A stretch of 64,000 nucleotides of DNA from Algibacter marinivivus. Its GTDB lineage: Bacteria > Bacteroidota > Bacteroidia > Flavobacteriales > Flavobacteriaceae. Every line of letters starts with the position of its first letter. Positions within the stretch are counted from its first letter, which is position 1. Location: positions 62,001-126,000 of the forward strand of contig NZ_QFRI01000002.1 in assembly GCF_003143755.1 (NCBI RefSeq), in the 5' to 3' direction. A program made the position numbers and the translations under genes. Below the pieces are notes generated by a model, which saw nothing but the letters and a program-made list of their open reading frames with translations, searched no databases and was not told where the DNA came from. Positions 17,445 to 26,584 of this stretch are shown one piece after another.

Positions 17445-18647
17445 ATGGAAAATATAAAACCACTTACTCCAAGTACAGGTTCAGTTTTAACACCAGAACA
17501 AGTAATAGGAAGAGAGGATGACGTTAAAAAAATTATAGACATATTAGAAAAACAAGGGGTTTGTCTTAATGCTGTAAGAAGATTTGGTAAGAGTTCTTTG
17601 CTATTAAAAGTAAAAAATGTATTAAATGGAATGCCAAACTACATGGCTGTATACCTTGATGTTGAAGGTTTGTCGTCTTGTGATAGTTTAATCGGAAAGT
17701 TATACAATGAGTTCAAAAACAGGGGATTAGTAAAGGAGAGTACAATTAAAAAAATAGATATTGTTTTTAATAAACTGCTTGATAGATTTAAGAAATTAGG
17801 AATAGCTTCTCTTTTGGAAATTGAACTTAATGAAAGAGAACAGTTTTGGGAAAAAAAACTAGAAACTATTTTAATTGCAGCAATAGAGGAAAATCCAGGA
17901 AAAAAATTAATTATTTGTTTAGATGAGTTCAGCATCCTTTTAGATTCAATTGAAAACAAACGGGAATCAATTTTGTTGATTGGCATTTTACGAGCATTAG
18001 TACATAATGAAAACTTAAAAAATCATGTTCGCTTTATCTATTGTGGATCAATTGGAATAGATTTAGTTATAGCCGAACTAAAAAAACTAAAAGTAAATTT
18101 CGGCAAGCCTTTAAACCATATGCATCCTTATGAATTAGAACCATTGTCTAAAGAAGACGCGCTTTTATTATGCAAATGTTTTAATAATGGTTGTAATTTG
18201 GATGTAAGTGATGATTTAATGGACAAAATTTGCGTTTTATGTGATAATATACCATACTATATAGACGGTTTGTATTCTTTATTTAGATATGAGCCAATTG
18301 TAAATGTTGACATAATTGATGTTGCTTACAAGAAAATGTTAGATGATTCTAATGGGAAGTTTGAATTTGATCATTTTTATGAACGTATAAAATCTCATTA
18401 TCCAGAGAAAAAGATTTCACTCCATTTGCTAAATGTATTAAGCAAGGAATCAGGGTGGGTAAGTGAGTCTAAAATGTTTGAATTAGTAAATGCTAAGTTG
18501 GAAGTTGATAGATATCTTTTAATAGATGAGGCAGAACGACTATGGAAAGATAAGTACTTAAGAAGGGAATCTGGGGATGAAGGAAGGTACTACAAATTTA
18601 AATATCAAGTATTGAAAGATTGGTGGGAAGTAAATAAATCATATTAG
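17445..18647 (+). CDS. AAA/archaeal-type ATPase, small partner of the TPR ATPase
   Basis: A 400-residue P-loop ATPase. I choose the ATG at 17445 (MENIKPLTPSTGSV); a TTG at 17400 lies inside the promoter hairpin. Features in order: 'VIGREDDVKKI' box at 20-30, Walker A NAVRRFGKSSLL (Lys49), Walker B LIICLDEF (155-162), a sensor-1-like strand FIYCGSIG, and a C-terminal winged-helix-like segment (SLHLLNVLSKESGWVSESKMFELV). This is the archaeal-ATPase/Orc1-like branch, common in regulators, defence genes and toxin-antitoxin modules. The next gene, another ATPase, starts after one base, so the two are coupled. No known defence system is matched with confidence; function is unknown. Confidence 0.8.
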   Translation: MENIKPLTPSTGSVLTPEQVIGREDDVKKIIDILEKQGVCLNAVRRFGKSSLLLKVKNVLNGMPNYMAVYLDVEGLSSCDSLIGKLYNEFKNRGLVKESTIKKIDIVFNKLLDRFKKLGIASLLEIELNEREQFWEKKLETILIAAIEENPGKKLIICLDEFSILLDSIENKRESILLIGILRALVHNENLKNHVRFIYCGSIGIDLVIAELKKLKVNFGKPLNHMHPYELEPLSKEDALLLCKCFNNGCNLDVSDDLMDKICVLCDNIPYYIDGLYSLFRYEPIVNVDIIDVAYKKMLDDSNGKFEFDHFYERIKSHYPEKKISLHLLNVLSKESGWVSESKMFELVNAKLEVDRYLLIDEAERLWKDKYLRRESGDEGRYYKFKYQVLKDWWEVNKSY

Positions 18648-18648
18648 A

Positions 18649-21600
18649 ATGTTATTAAGTTTTAGCGCAAATAAAGTTCCATCAAAAATATTAGAAGCAA
18701 CACTAATAGGAAGGAAAGAAACAGTTAATCAAATTGAAAATGAATTAATTGAAAAAGTCACTCAAGGAATGACTTATCAATCTTTACTTGTCGCTCCAAG
18801 AGGAAGCGGTAAGACACATATAACTAGTGTAATATACCATAGAATAAAATCAAATCCTATTTTAGCAGATATTGTTGTTGTAGCTTATATGAATGAAGAC
18901 GAGAGAGGCATAGCAAATTTTTCTGATTTTATCCGACATATTTTGCTGTCATTTGAAAAACACAAAGAAGGAAACTATCAAGTTATCAATGAACTCATTT
19001 CCGAAGTTTCTTTTATGCCTGATAATGAGCAAGAAAATTCATTTGTTAGTTTATTACTTGATTTTTTAGGTGATAAAAAATTAGTTTTATTAATTGAAAA
19101 TCTCAATGTCATATTTAATAATAAGACAGGAATGGGTTTATTGGGTCAAAAAAAATTAAGAAGCCTTCTACACGAGACGAATAGTATTAATATTTTAGCT
19201 ACTAGTCAAAATCTATTTCATCATATTCAAAACTCTAAAGACCCTTTTTATAATTTTTTTAATGTTAAGGAGTTAAAAAGATTAACTTTCCCGCAAGCAT
19301 TAGAATTTATAAGGGTTTTAATTAATTTAGAAGTTAAAAACACTCCTAATTCAGAAACTAGTAAAAAATTATTATTAGAAGTTAAAAGTGACACTTTTTC
19401 AGGCAAGGTGAAAGCTATCTATGAGTTAACAGGAGGCAACTATCGATTACTAGTTATATTTTTTGATTTTTTAAAGGCAGAAGTTAAAGCAGACCTTTCT
19501 CGAATTTTTGAAAAAGCTATGAATGATTTAAAGCCTTATTATGAACAATTTTTAAATGTTCTTTCTCCACAACAGCAAAAAATAATCAAATATTTATGTA
19601 GTGAGCATAAACCAAAAATGGGTAAAGACATTAGTAGATTCTGTTTTATTAAGGCTAATACTTTAAGTAAAAGTACATCTGAATTAGTAAATGAAGGTTT
19701 TTTAGATACATGGAAAGTAGGTAAGGATTCATATTATGAATTAAAAGAAGCTTTAATGAGAATTTGCTTTGAAATTACTGAACACCCTAGTGGGATAGTA
19801 AAATTATTTGTAAACTTTCTTTCATTATTATATAGTACTGAAACTTTAGAAGATAAATGTTTAGAATTAATAAAAAATTCATTTACCACAGACTTTCAAC
19901 AAATAAAAGGAAGAACAAACAGTAAAGAAGTTCAAATGTATGTTCAAGCTCTACCACCAAATCGTCGGGAGAAACTAGATTTCATATTGAATAGCTGCCA
20001 AGATAAAGAATCATTGGACGAAGCAATTTCTAGTTTAAATTTTGAAAGAGAAATTCAAGAAAATGATGTTTTACAAAATATAGAAAATATCAAGAAAAAG
20101 GAGTGTCTCGAAATAAGCGTTATTAATAAAAAAGATGTTTTAAGAAGGATAAAAACTACAAAAATGTTAACGAAACATCACAAATCTATTTTACACAAAG
20201 AAATAGAACACATGGATGAAATAAACATCAATTCAATAATTAACACCTTAAAGAATTTTGATGATTTGCTTAATAAACAAATAATTCAATTTCAACCAAT
20301 AAACAAAATTTTTGCTCCTGATGGAATTAAATATATCTTAAAAAACAAAGAAATTGAGAAGGTTTCTGGTATATATTTAGATTTAGGTCTTCTTTTATCA
20401 TTTATTAATCAATTAAAATTATCTCAAAAAGTTCTTGAAAAAGCAATAATTCTAACTCCAAAAAAAGCTAGAATTTATTCTGTATTAGGTTATAATTATT
20501 ATAATCTAAAATTATATGACAAATCTATTGAAGCTTCAAAAAAAGCAATAAAATTCAATAATAAAAATGCTAAATATTATTCAAACCTGGGTATTTTACT
20601 TAGAAAAACAGAGAAGTATAAAGAGGCAATTGAAGAATTCAAAAAGGCTATAAAACTTGAATCAAAAAACTTTAAATATCATTATAATTTAGGTTATACC
20701 TACATGAAGTTGGATAGTTTCACAGAGGCCTCTGAATCATTTCAAAAGGCAGTTGAATATAATTCAAATGAAGGTCATATCTATTTTGAATTAGCAAGAG
20801 CAAGTAATGCTTTAAATCTTTATAATTCTGCAATTGAACACCTTGAAAAAGCTATAAAATTAGAGAGTGATAATGTTTTATATTATTCTGAATTAGCAAA
20901 CACATACTATAAATTAAAAAACTATGAGAAGTCAATTGAACTTTATAATCAAGCGATAAATTTAGACGCAAAATCGGCTACATTATATTTCTACCGAGCC
21001 ATTTCCCTTTATTCAAGTGGAGAATTAAAGGCTTCGATAAGTGATTTTGAAAAAGCTATTGAATTAAATCCCAATAATCCTAATTATTATTCTCTTTTAG
21101 CTCAAGTTCATGACGATAATATAAAAGCTATATTTTATCATAGAAAAGCAGTTAAATTAGATGAAAGTAATTTAAGCTATAGATTTGAATTATCAGATGC
21201 TTTATATTATCTAAAGAATTATAACGAGGCATTGATTGAACTTGAAAAAATTCTTGAAATAAGTAATAATAATATTACTGCTCTGATGAGTTTAGGTAAA
21301 ACATATTTTAGCCTTAAAAACTTCAACGAAGCTTTGGCTATATATAGCAATGTCATTGAATTAAATCCCGATAATAGCGAAGCATATCATATGTTAGGCA
21401 AATGCTTTATTGAAAAACAAGAATTTGAAAATGCAATTACTTATCTAAAAAAGACTATTGAATTAAAACCAAATCATTCTGAATACTATACTCAAATAGG
21501 TAATTGTCTATTTGGTTTAAAAAAATATGATCAAGCTTTATTATATTTTAAGAAAGCGTTGAAATTGAATCCAAAGGATTTATTTAACAGATTATATATT

Positions 21601-23403
21601 GGATATGTTTATTTCACTTTAAAGGATTTTGATACTGCTATAAAAGAGTATGAATCCATTATTCAAATTGATCCAGAAAATGCTGATGCGCATCATAGGT
21701 TAGGTGAGGTTTATCTGTATGAAAAGAACTTTCAAAAAGCCAGAGTAAAATATAAAAAAGTAATCGAATTAGAGCCAAATAATGCTGAATTCCGTTTTCA
21801 TTATGCCAATTCTTTATCTAGCCTTAACAAAGATAAAGAAGCAATTATTGAATTTGAAAAATCTCTAGAGTTGAACCCAAATAATATTAATACTTTGATT
21901 AATATAGGTCACTCATATTTTTCTATAAAAAATTATAATGAAGCAATTAAAAAATTCGCTAAAGTTATTGAAATAAAGCCTAATAACATTGAATCTTATA
22001 GAATGTTATCTCTAACCTATAAAAAGAACGGACAAATTAAAGAAGCCATAAATAATTATTATATGGCTATTCAGTTAAATCCAGAAAACGCTAGAATTCA
22101 CTATTACTTAGGTTCTGATTTATATGAATTAAAGGAGTACGATGATGCGTTGAAAGAACTCAATATGGCAAATAAATTAGAACCTAATAATATTGACACA
22201 TTACTAGGCTTGGGTAATTTGCTTACTGATCGCAAGGAATATGATAAAGCCAGAGATATGTTCAATCAAATTATTGATATCCAACCAAGTTTTATTGAAG
22301 CGCATCATAGACTAGCTACTATTTTTACTCTACAAGAAAAATTCGACGAAGCTATTATTAGTCTTAAAAACTCAATTGCTATAAATCCAAAAGAAAGTTC
22401 TGCCTATATCCTTATTGGTATTAACCTTTCGCTTTCGGAAAAGTATGATCAAGCAAATAATTATTATAAGAAGGGTATTGTATTAAATACAAAAAGACCA
22501 GAATATTATTTTAGTTATGGATCTAACTTGTTAGCCTTGAGTAAATATGAAGAGGCTATAAATGAATTTAAAAAGGCTATAAAAATAAACCCAAGTAACG
22601 AGAGATATTTAAATCATTTAGCAAAAACTTATACCTACATAAATAAATATGAAAGTTCATCTAGTGTGTATAAAAAAATGATTGAATTATATCCAAAAAA
22701 CGATAAGTATTATTTTGAGTTAGCTAATTGTTATAGTAAACTAAAAAAATATAAAGAAGCGTTGGAAATCACTAAACAAGCTGCTGTTTTAAATGACAAA
22801 AAAAATGCAAATATTTGTAATAGTTTAGGTATATTATACCTTAAGGTTAATGAAATAAAAAATGGTAGAAAAGAATTTGAAAATGGATTAAAACTTGAAC
22901 CTAAAAATTGGTTTTTAAATGGAAGTTGGACTAATTTACTAATAATTGAAGGTCGATTTGATCAAGCTAAATCGCAATTTGAAGCTGTCTATGAAATAAC
23001 TGATTTTGAAAAAAATTCTTTCGAATCATTTATTTTTGAAGATAACTTTTATCCATTATTAAAATTTTCTGATGTTGAAAACATTAAAAAATATTTGATA
23101 TTTCTAAAAAAGTACCTCATTGATAGAGAAATGATTTCTTCATTATGGAGGCCTCTTTCTTCATCCATATTTAACATATTAATTAATATTGAAGATTATA
23201 GTTCTGAAAGAATTGAATTAATTAAAAATATTCTTATTACTACTTTTGGTAATTATGCTGAGGCAACTATACCTTTAATGTATTTAGAAATAGGAGTTAA
23301 ATATTTATCTAAAAATGATAAAAGTGCTTTGTATGAATTTAGTAAAGAGGAAAGGAAAGTATTTGAGGAATTCGTTTTAAATGAAAGAAATATTTTTATT
23401 TAA
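18649..23403 (+). CDS. Giant ATPase with about 25 C-terminal TPR repeats
   Basis: A 1584-residue STAND-like protein. The N-terminal ATPase has an 'LIGRKETVNQIE' box at 19-30, Walker A APRGSGKT (Lys55) and a Walker B-like LVLLIEN (145-151) where the usual Asp is replaced by a Glu-Asn pair. A winged-helix-like region follows (about 300-375, SPQQQKIIKYLCSEHKP) and then a helical linker to about 570. Residues about 572-1420 are some 25 consecutive 34-residue TPRs (YYSNLGILLRKTEKYKEAIE type; repeat 8 is short), capped by a 160-residue helical tail. This NTPase-plus-superhelix plan is typical of STAND sensors, where repeats detect a ligand and the NTPase oligomerises. No effector domain is fused, so the small ATPase encoded just upstream may be the partner. 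Cytoplasmic; function unknown. Confidence 0.85.
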   Translation: MLLSFSANKVPSKILEATLIGRKETVNQIENELIEKVTQGMTYQSLLVAPRGSGKTHITSVIYHRIKSNPILADIVVVAYMNEDERGIANFSDFIRHILLSFEKHKEGNYQVINELISEVSFMPDNEQENSFVSLLLDFLGDKKLVLLIENLNVIFNNKTGMGLLGQKKLRSLLHETNSINILATSQNLFHHIQNSKDPFYNFFNVKELKRLTFPQALEFIRVLINLEVKNTPNSETSKKLLLEVKSDTFSGKVKAIYELTGGNYRLLVIFFDFLKAEVKADLSRIFEKAMNDLKPYYEQFLNVLSPQQQKIIKYLCSEHKPKMGKDISRFCFIKANTLSKSTSELVNEGFLDTWKVGKDSYYELKEALMRICFEITEHPSGIVKLFVNFLSLLYSTETLEDKCLELIKNSFTTDFQQIKGRTNSKEVQMYVQALPPNRREKLDFILNSCQDKESLDEAISSLNFEREIQENDVLQNIENIKKKECLEISVINKKDVLRRIKTTKMLTKHHKSILHKEIEHMDEININSIINTLKNFDDLLNKQIIQFQPINKIFAPDGIKYILKNKEIEKVSGIYLDLGLLLSFINQLKLSQKVLEKAIILTPKKARIYSVLGYNYYNLKLYDKSIEASKKAIKFNNKNAKYYSNLGILLRKTEKYKEAIEEFKKAIKLESKNFKYHYNLGYTYMKLDSFTEASESFQKAVEYNSNEGHIYFELARASNALNLYNSAIEHLEKAIKLESDNVLYYSELANTYYKLKNYEKSIELYNQAINLDAKSATLYFYRAISLYSSGELKASISDFEKAIELNPNNPNYYSLLAQVHDDNIKAIFYHRKAVKLDESNLSYRFELSDALYYLKNYNEALIELEKILEISNNNITALMSLGKTYFSLKNFNEALAIYSNVIELNPDNSEAYHMLGKCFIEKQEFENAITYLKKTIELKPNHSEYYTQIGNCLFGLKKYDQALLYFKKALKLNPKDLFNRLYIGYVYFTLKDFDTAIKEYESIIQIDPENADAHHRLGEVYLYEKNFQKARVKYKKVIELEPNNAEFRFHYANSLSSLNKDKEAIIEFEKSLELNPNNINTLINIGHSYFSIKNYNEAIKKFAKVIEIKPNNIESYRMLSLTYKKNGQIKEAINNYYMAIQLNPENARIHYYLGSDLYELKEYDDALKELNMANKLEPNNIDTLLGLGNLLTDRKEYDKARDMFNQIIDIQPSFIEAHHRLATIFTLQEKFDEAIISLKNSIAINPKESSAYILIGINLSLSEKYDQANNYYKKGIVLNTKRPEYYFSYGSNLLALSKYEEAINEFKKAIKINPSNERYLNHLAKTYTYINKYESSSSVYKKMIELYPKNDKYYFELANCYSKLKKYKEALEITKQAAVLNDKKNANICNSLGILYLKVNEIKNGRKEFENGLKLEPKNWFLNGSWTNLLIIEGRFDQAKSQFEAVYEITDFEKNSFESFIFEDNFYPLLKFSDVENIKKYLIFLKKYLIDREMISSLWRPLSSSIFNILINIEDYSSERIELIKNILITTFGNYAEATIPLMYLEIGVKYLSKNDKSALYEFSKEERKVFEEFVLNERNIFI

Positions 23404-23426
23404 TTGTGGGTTGCGACCTCATAAAA

Positions 23427-23582
23427 TTTTGGTAAAACAATAGGCGAGTGGAGCGTTCATATTTTAGGGGTTTAGTAATACAGTTTCTTAATATTTGTAA
23501 CTATGCAATAACTTCAAAGCAATCTTAACGAGTTACAATGTTTCCTAAAATATAGTGTAACGAGCCGTAATTGTTTCCAAAA
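23427..23582. repeat. Imperfect inverted-repeat (MITE-like) element
   Basis: The outer ends TTTTGG and CCAAAA and inner ATATTTTAGG (23459-23468) and CCTAAAATAT (23544-23553) are reverse complements. The roughly 40-base arms align along their length with mismatches around a GAGCG/CGAGC core. It could be a small non-autonomous element or a long hairpin after the TPR gene. Copies elsewhere cannot be checked here. Confidence 0.5.
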
Positions 23583-23660
23583 GTTTATGCAGTCATGATT
23601 TTTTTGTTTCTTTTTTTATCAAGAAAAAAAGATTGAAAAGCTAATAATTTTATTTTTTTG

Positions 23661-23668
23661 TATATTTG
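23661..23668 (+). promoter_or_regulatory. -7 box before the secreted-protein cassette
   Basis: TATATTTG, an exact TAnnTTTG match, 58 bases before the ATG at 23727. No well-placed -33 TTG is seen. Confidence 0.4.
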
Positions 23669-23726
23669 TTAAATCCTCTTTCTAAGATATTTTAATAGTA
23701 AATGTTTAATTCTTAAATATTATATT

Positions 23727-24191
23727 ATGAAATATCTCTTATTCTTATTTTTTGCTAGTGGCAATTTGTTGTTTTCTCAAACCATTTTCATTAATGCTAA
23801 TGATTATAACGATTCTAAAAATGTAACCTTTGGAAATCCAACCGGTGAAACCGATTATGGTAATTATGTCATTCATAATGCTAACCCTCACATTGCACAA
23901 TATCAAATGGTATCTTATTTATTTGATGTAAAACTTGCTGGGAAATATGAATTATGGATTAAATATGCAGCAGGAGATGCTACTAGAAAATGTAGAGTGA
24001 ATTTTGCTAGGTTAGAAGTTATAGAAAATACTCTTTCTGAATACACTGGTTGTTGGGGAATGTCTTGTCAAACCCCCTTCAAAATAACAACAAAAGCTCA
24101 CTCATTAGAAATCGGTACTTATGAAATTATTATAGAACAACCGCATATGTTTCCTCACATAAGTATGATTGAGGTTAGATATATACCTTAA
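23727..24191 (+). CDS. Secreted beta-sandwich protein, CBM6/35-like
   Basis: A 154-residue protein with signal peptide MKYLLFLFFASGNLLFSQ. The rest reads as a single jelly-roll domain: an opening strand TIFINANDYND, then 'GNYVIHNANPHIAQYQMVSYLFDVKLAGKYELWIKYAAGDATRKCRV', and a closing 'YEIIIEQPHMFPHISMIEVRYIP'. The phrase 'GKYELWIKYAAGDATR' is characteristic of carbohydrate-binding modules of the CBM6/35/36 type, where the equivalent strand is GxYxLxxRYAxG. Two Cys (in GCWGMSCQ) may form a disulfide. No catalytic domain is attached. It is followed after 14 bases by a gene of unrelated type, suggesting a mixed cassette rather than a sugar locus. Confidence 0.6.
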   Translation: MKYLLFLFFASGNLLFSQTIFINANDYNDSKNVTFGNPTGETDYGNYVIHNANPHIAQYQMVSYLFDVKLAGKYELWIKYAAGDATRKCRVNFARLEVIENTLSEYTGCWGMSCQTPFKITTKAHSLEIGTYEIIIEQPHMFPHISMIEVRYIP

Positions 24192-24205
24192 GGTTAACTT
24201 TATCT

Positions 24206-24625
24206 ATGAGTACTCTCAATGAAGTCGCTTTAAATTTTATGAAATCAGAGCTTAATAAAGCTCAAATTGAAGTTTCAAATAATGAAAGTGGGAGAGAAGG
24301 AGTTGATTTTTTAATTGGGAATAAGCAAATCTTCTTTCAGCCACTAGATTTAGATACCATACTACAAAGTTTTAAAATTTTAAAGCATGAGTTAGGAGAA
24401 CTAAACGATAACTTGTTTATCGCTTTGGTTTTAATCATAGAAAAACAACCAAGAGTTGTTTATATTATTCCATCTAAAGAATTACAAGATTCCGATAATA
24501 ACTTCTTTATAAACAATGACGTTAGCTTAATGCCAAGTTTATCTAATTGGGAAATTAAAATATCAAGTACAACTATAGTAGAATTGGAAAAGTATGCTTT
24601 AAATAATATGCTTGATAAACTATGA
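24206..24625 (+). CDS. Hypothetical protein, possibly a degenerate restriction-endonuclease-like fold
   Basis: A 139-residue cytoplasmic protein with no recognised family. The stretch 'EVSNNESGREGVDFLIGNKQIFFQPLDL' has the shape of a PD-(D/E)XK core (Asp in VDFLI, then a hairpin strand), but the second motif reads FQP rather than (E/Q)xK. If the fold is right, the active site is incomplete. The later 'VVYIIPSKELQDSDNNFF...WEIKIS' resembles the C-terminal part of such domains in DUF4365-like proteins. The gene sits 3 bases before an HNH nuclease-like gene, which gives mild support for a nucleic-acid role. The fold assignment is inference. Confidence 0.5.
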   Translation: MSTLNEVALNFMKSELNKAQIEVSNNESGREGVDFLIGNKQIFFQPLDLDTILQSFKILKHELGELNDNLFIALVLIIEKQPRVVYIIPSKELQDSDNNFFINNDVSLMPSLSNWEIKISSTTIVELEKYALNNMLDKL

Positions 24626-24628
24626 TAT

Positions 24629-24931
24629 ATGGATTACAATGTATTACTCATAATAGTTATTGGAATAGTTGCTTGGTTGGTTAAACGTTGGGTTTTTAAT
24701 GTTAAGCGTAAACGGCGTCGAGACTATTACCGAAATGTTTATCTTAAATCTGATGCATGGAAACGTAAACGTTATGTTGTTCTGAAACGGGATAATTGGC
24801 GTTGTGTTTATTGTGGTGTACGTGCGACACAAGTTCATCATAAAAAATATGCAAAGAGAAATATAGGGAAAGAACCAATAAAATGGTTAGTTTCAATATG
24901 TGAGCCTTGTCATGATAAAATTCATAAATAA
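24629..24931 (+). CDS. Membrane-anchored HNH endonuclease-like protein
   Basis: A 100-residue protein. Residues 4-18 are a membrane helix (NVLLIIVIGIVAWLV), followed by a very basic linker (KRWVFNVKRKRRRDYY). Residues about 40-100 form an HNH domain: DNWRCVYCG (Cys59, Cys62), TQVHHKKY (His70, His71), and 'SICEPCHDKIHK' (Cys91, Cys94, His95, His99), a complete zinc-ribbon and betabetaalpha-metal set. HNH proteins cut or nick DNA; a membrane-tethered version with the catalytic domain in the cytoplasm is unusual. It is the last gene of a three-gene run (gaps of 14 and 3 bases). Confidence 0.75.
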   Translation: MDYNVLLIIVIGIVAWLVKRWVFNVKRKRRRDYYRNVYLKSDAWKRKRYVVLKRDNWRCVYCGVRATQVHHKKYAKRNIGKEPIKWLVSICEPCHDKIHK

Positions 24932-24943
24932 TATCCTCTAATA

Positions 24944-24962
24944 ATATTATGTAAAATAGAAT
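24944..24962 (+). repeat. 19-bp direct repeat, left copy
   Basis: ATATTATGTAAAATAGAAT occurs identically at 25494-25512, 550 bases away, with similar flanks (TTTTAA). The pair brackets gene-free DNA. Confidence 0.6.
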
Positions 24963-25115
24963 TTTAAAAAAGTTTAATAGGAATTCTAAATAGAACAAGT
25001 GTATGGGAATTTTAAAGCAAGGATTTGAGCGAGGGAAAATTTTATACTCTTGTGGCAACTTTACGAGAATCACGTAGAAAAAAATATGGAGCACAATTAT
25101 TCAATTACGCTAAAA

Positions 25116-25197
25116 TTTCAATAACATCTAAAAACTAGCTTTTTTTTGGCCTTGGCAAGCGGCGGTAAATTGTGTTTAAAAATAAATGTTATTGAAA
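25116..25197. repeat. 12-bp inverted repeat inside the gene-free region
   Basis: TTTCAATAACAT at 25116-25127 and ATGTTATTGAAA at 25186-25197 are exact reverse complements, enclosing a T-run and GGCAAGCGGCGG. This could be a hairpin or small element remnant. Confidence 0.45.
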
Positions 25198-25484
25198 CAT
25201 TTAAATTTTAAAAAAACAATCGAGCGATTGGCAGCGGCAATTTTACATAACGGCAAATTATAATACAAATTTGAAAACGTGAAGTTTCTTCAGAATCGCG
25301 TATTTAAAAAACTTGAACAATTGTACACAATATTAAAATTATACGAGAAGTACATTACTAATGTTTAATGACCCAAGTACTAAGGTTTCTAATGGAAACG
25401 ATACTTTCTGGGATATTTTACATAATACTACATTATAGCTATCAAATGGATAAACCATCATAAATACTAAACAATACATTTGTA

Positions 25485-25516
<32 letters not shown>

Positions 25517-25574
25517 TAATACTACTCTTATCTGTTAAATTTGTTAATTGTTTTAAAAAACAAATATCAAAGCT

Positions 25575-25582
25575 TATCTTTG
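25575..25582 (+). promoter_or_regulatory. -7 box of the VTT/DedA-like gene
   Basis: TATCTTTG, an exact TAnnTTTG match 28 bases before the ATG at 25611. A second box TACATTTG lies at 25475-25482. Confidence 0.5.
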
Positions 25583-25610
25583 TATTCCCCTCTCTGATCT
25601 ATCTTGAATT

Positions 25611-26228
25611 ATGAAACAAAAGTCTAAGCAGAAAACTGCAAAGTCACGATTGCAGCTTTTACACCAATATTATAATTATACAGGGTTTTACACCTTTGTA
25701 TGGCAAGCTATTAAAAAAGCTTTGCCGTATATAATTGTTGCTATTATAGCGATTTATACATTAAATCACTTCTTTAATATTGAGACTGCATTAATTAGAC
25801 TTACTGAAATACTCCCTTCTTATGGTGTATTAAGTTTCTTTTTCGTTTCTGAAACTTTACTAGGTTTAATACCACCAGAAATATTTATTGCTTGGGCTGG
25901 TAAAATGTATAGTCCATGGTTTTATCTAAGTATTTTGGCAGTTTTGTCTTATGGTGGCGGATTAGTATCCTATTGGATGGGACGTTCAATTACTAAAATG
26001 CCGTCGGTGCATAATTACTTAGAAGTAAAAATGGAAAAGCAACTAAAAAACTCCAAAAAATGGGGTGGATTTTTAATTGTTGTTGGTGCTTTATTGCCAC
26101 TACCCTTTTCCATAGCCTGTATTGCTGCTGGCATTATCAAATTTCCATTTAAAAATGTTGTTGTATATGGTTCACTTCGTTTATTACGATTTGCTATTTA
26201 CGGACTCATCATTTTTAACGTATTATAA
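25611..26228 (+). CDS. VTT-domain (DedA/SNARE-associated-like) membrane protein
   Basis: A 205-residue inner-membrane protein. A basic N-terminus precedes a helix at about 36-55 (LPYIIVAIIAIYTLNHFF). The VTT core follows: 'YGVLSFFFVSETLLGLIPPEIFIAWAG' with the conserved P-P-E loop, 'SILAVLSYGGGLVSYWMGRSI', and 'GGFLIVVGALLPLPFSIACIAAGIIKFPFKNVV'. DedA-family proteins flip or transport lipids and support membrane homeostasis. It marks the return to ordinary chromosomal content after the accessory stretch. Confidence 0.8.
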   Translation: MKQKSKQKTAKSRLQLLHQYYNYTGFYTFVWQAIKKALPYIIVAIIAIYTLNHFFNIETALIRLTEILPSYGVLSFFFVSETLLGLIPPEIFIAWAGKMYSPWFYLSILAVLSYGGGLVSYWMGRSITKMPSVHNYLEVKMEKQLKNSKKWGGFLIVVGALLPLPFSIACIAAGIIKFPFKNVVVYGSLRLLRFAIYGLIIFNVL

Positions 26229-26267
26229 AAAAAGCTTAAAACTTACTGTTATTACTTGATTCTGAAC

Positions 26268-26275
26268 TATTTTTG
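26268..26275 (+). promoter_or_regulatory. -7 box before the DUF3817 gene
   Basis: TATTTTTG, an exact match to TAnnTTTG, 17 bases before the ATG at 26293. Confidence 0.4.
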
Positions 26276-26292
26276 CACAAAATTATTTCAGT

Positions 26293-26583
26293 ATGTTTTC
26301 TTCATTAAATATTTTTAGACTTGTAGCACTATTAGAAGGTGTTTCATATATTTTACTTTTATTTATAGCAACACCAATTAAATATTTACTTGGAGAGCCT
26401 CAATATGTTAAGTTACTTGGTATGCCTCACGGTATTCTTTTTGTAGCTTATGTTGCATTAGCCGTATTATTCAAAAAAGAATTTACTTGGAGTAATAAAC
26501 AATTTTTAATCGTTCTTGTTGCATCAATTATTCCTTTTGGCACATTTTATATTGATAGAAAATATTTAAAGGCAACACAGTAA
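26293..26583 (+). CDS. DUF3817 family small membrane protein
   Basis: A 96-residue membrane protein with three helices. The opening 'LNIFRLVALLEGVSYILLLFIATPIKYLLGEP' and 'GMPHGILFVAYVALAVLF' match the DUF3817 pattern, and the C-terminus ends with a helix 'LIVLVASIIPFGTFYIDRKYL'. Family function is unknown. It is separated from the MscS-like gene by one base, so they form an operon. Confidence 0.8.
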   Translation: MFSSLNIFRLVALLEGVSYILLLFIATPIKYLLGEPQYVKLLGMPHGILFVAYVALAVLFKKEFTWSNKQFLIVLVASIIPFGTFYIDRKYLKATQ

Positions 26584-26584
26584 A

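Larger units (their letters stand above)
23404..23726. other. Intergenic region of 323 bases with an inverted-repeat element
   Basis: No gene. Most of it is a 156-base imperfect inverted repeat (23427-23582). After it lies a TATATTTG -7 box at 23661-23668 that could serve the downstream three-gene cassette. Confidence 0.6.

Noticed and set aside
25020-25140. Short peptide-like frame ending at 25138
   Set aside because: Only about 40 codons, no ATG, stop immediately upstream and no recognised family; at most a gene remnant.
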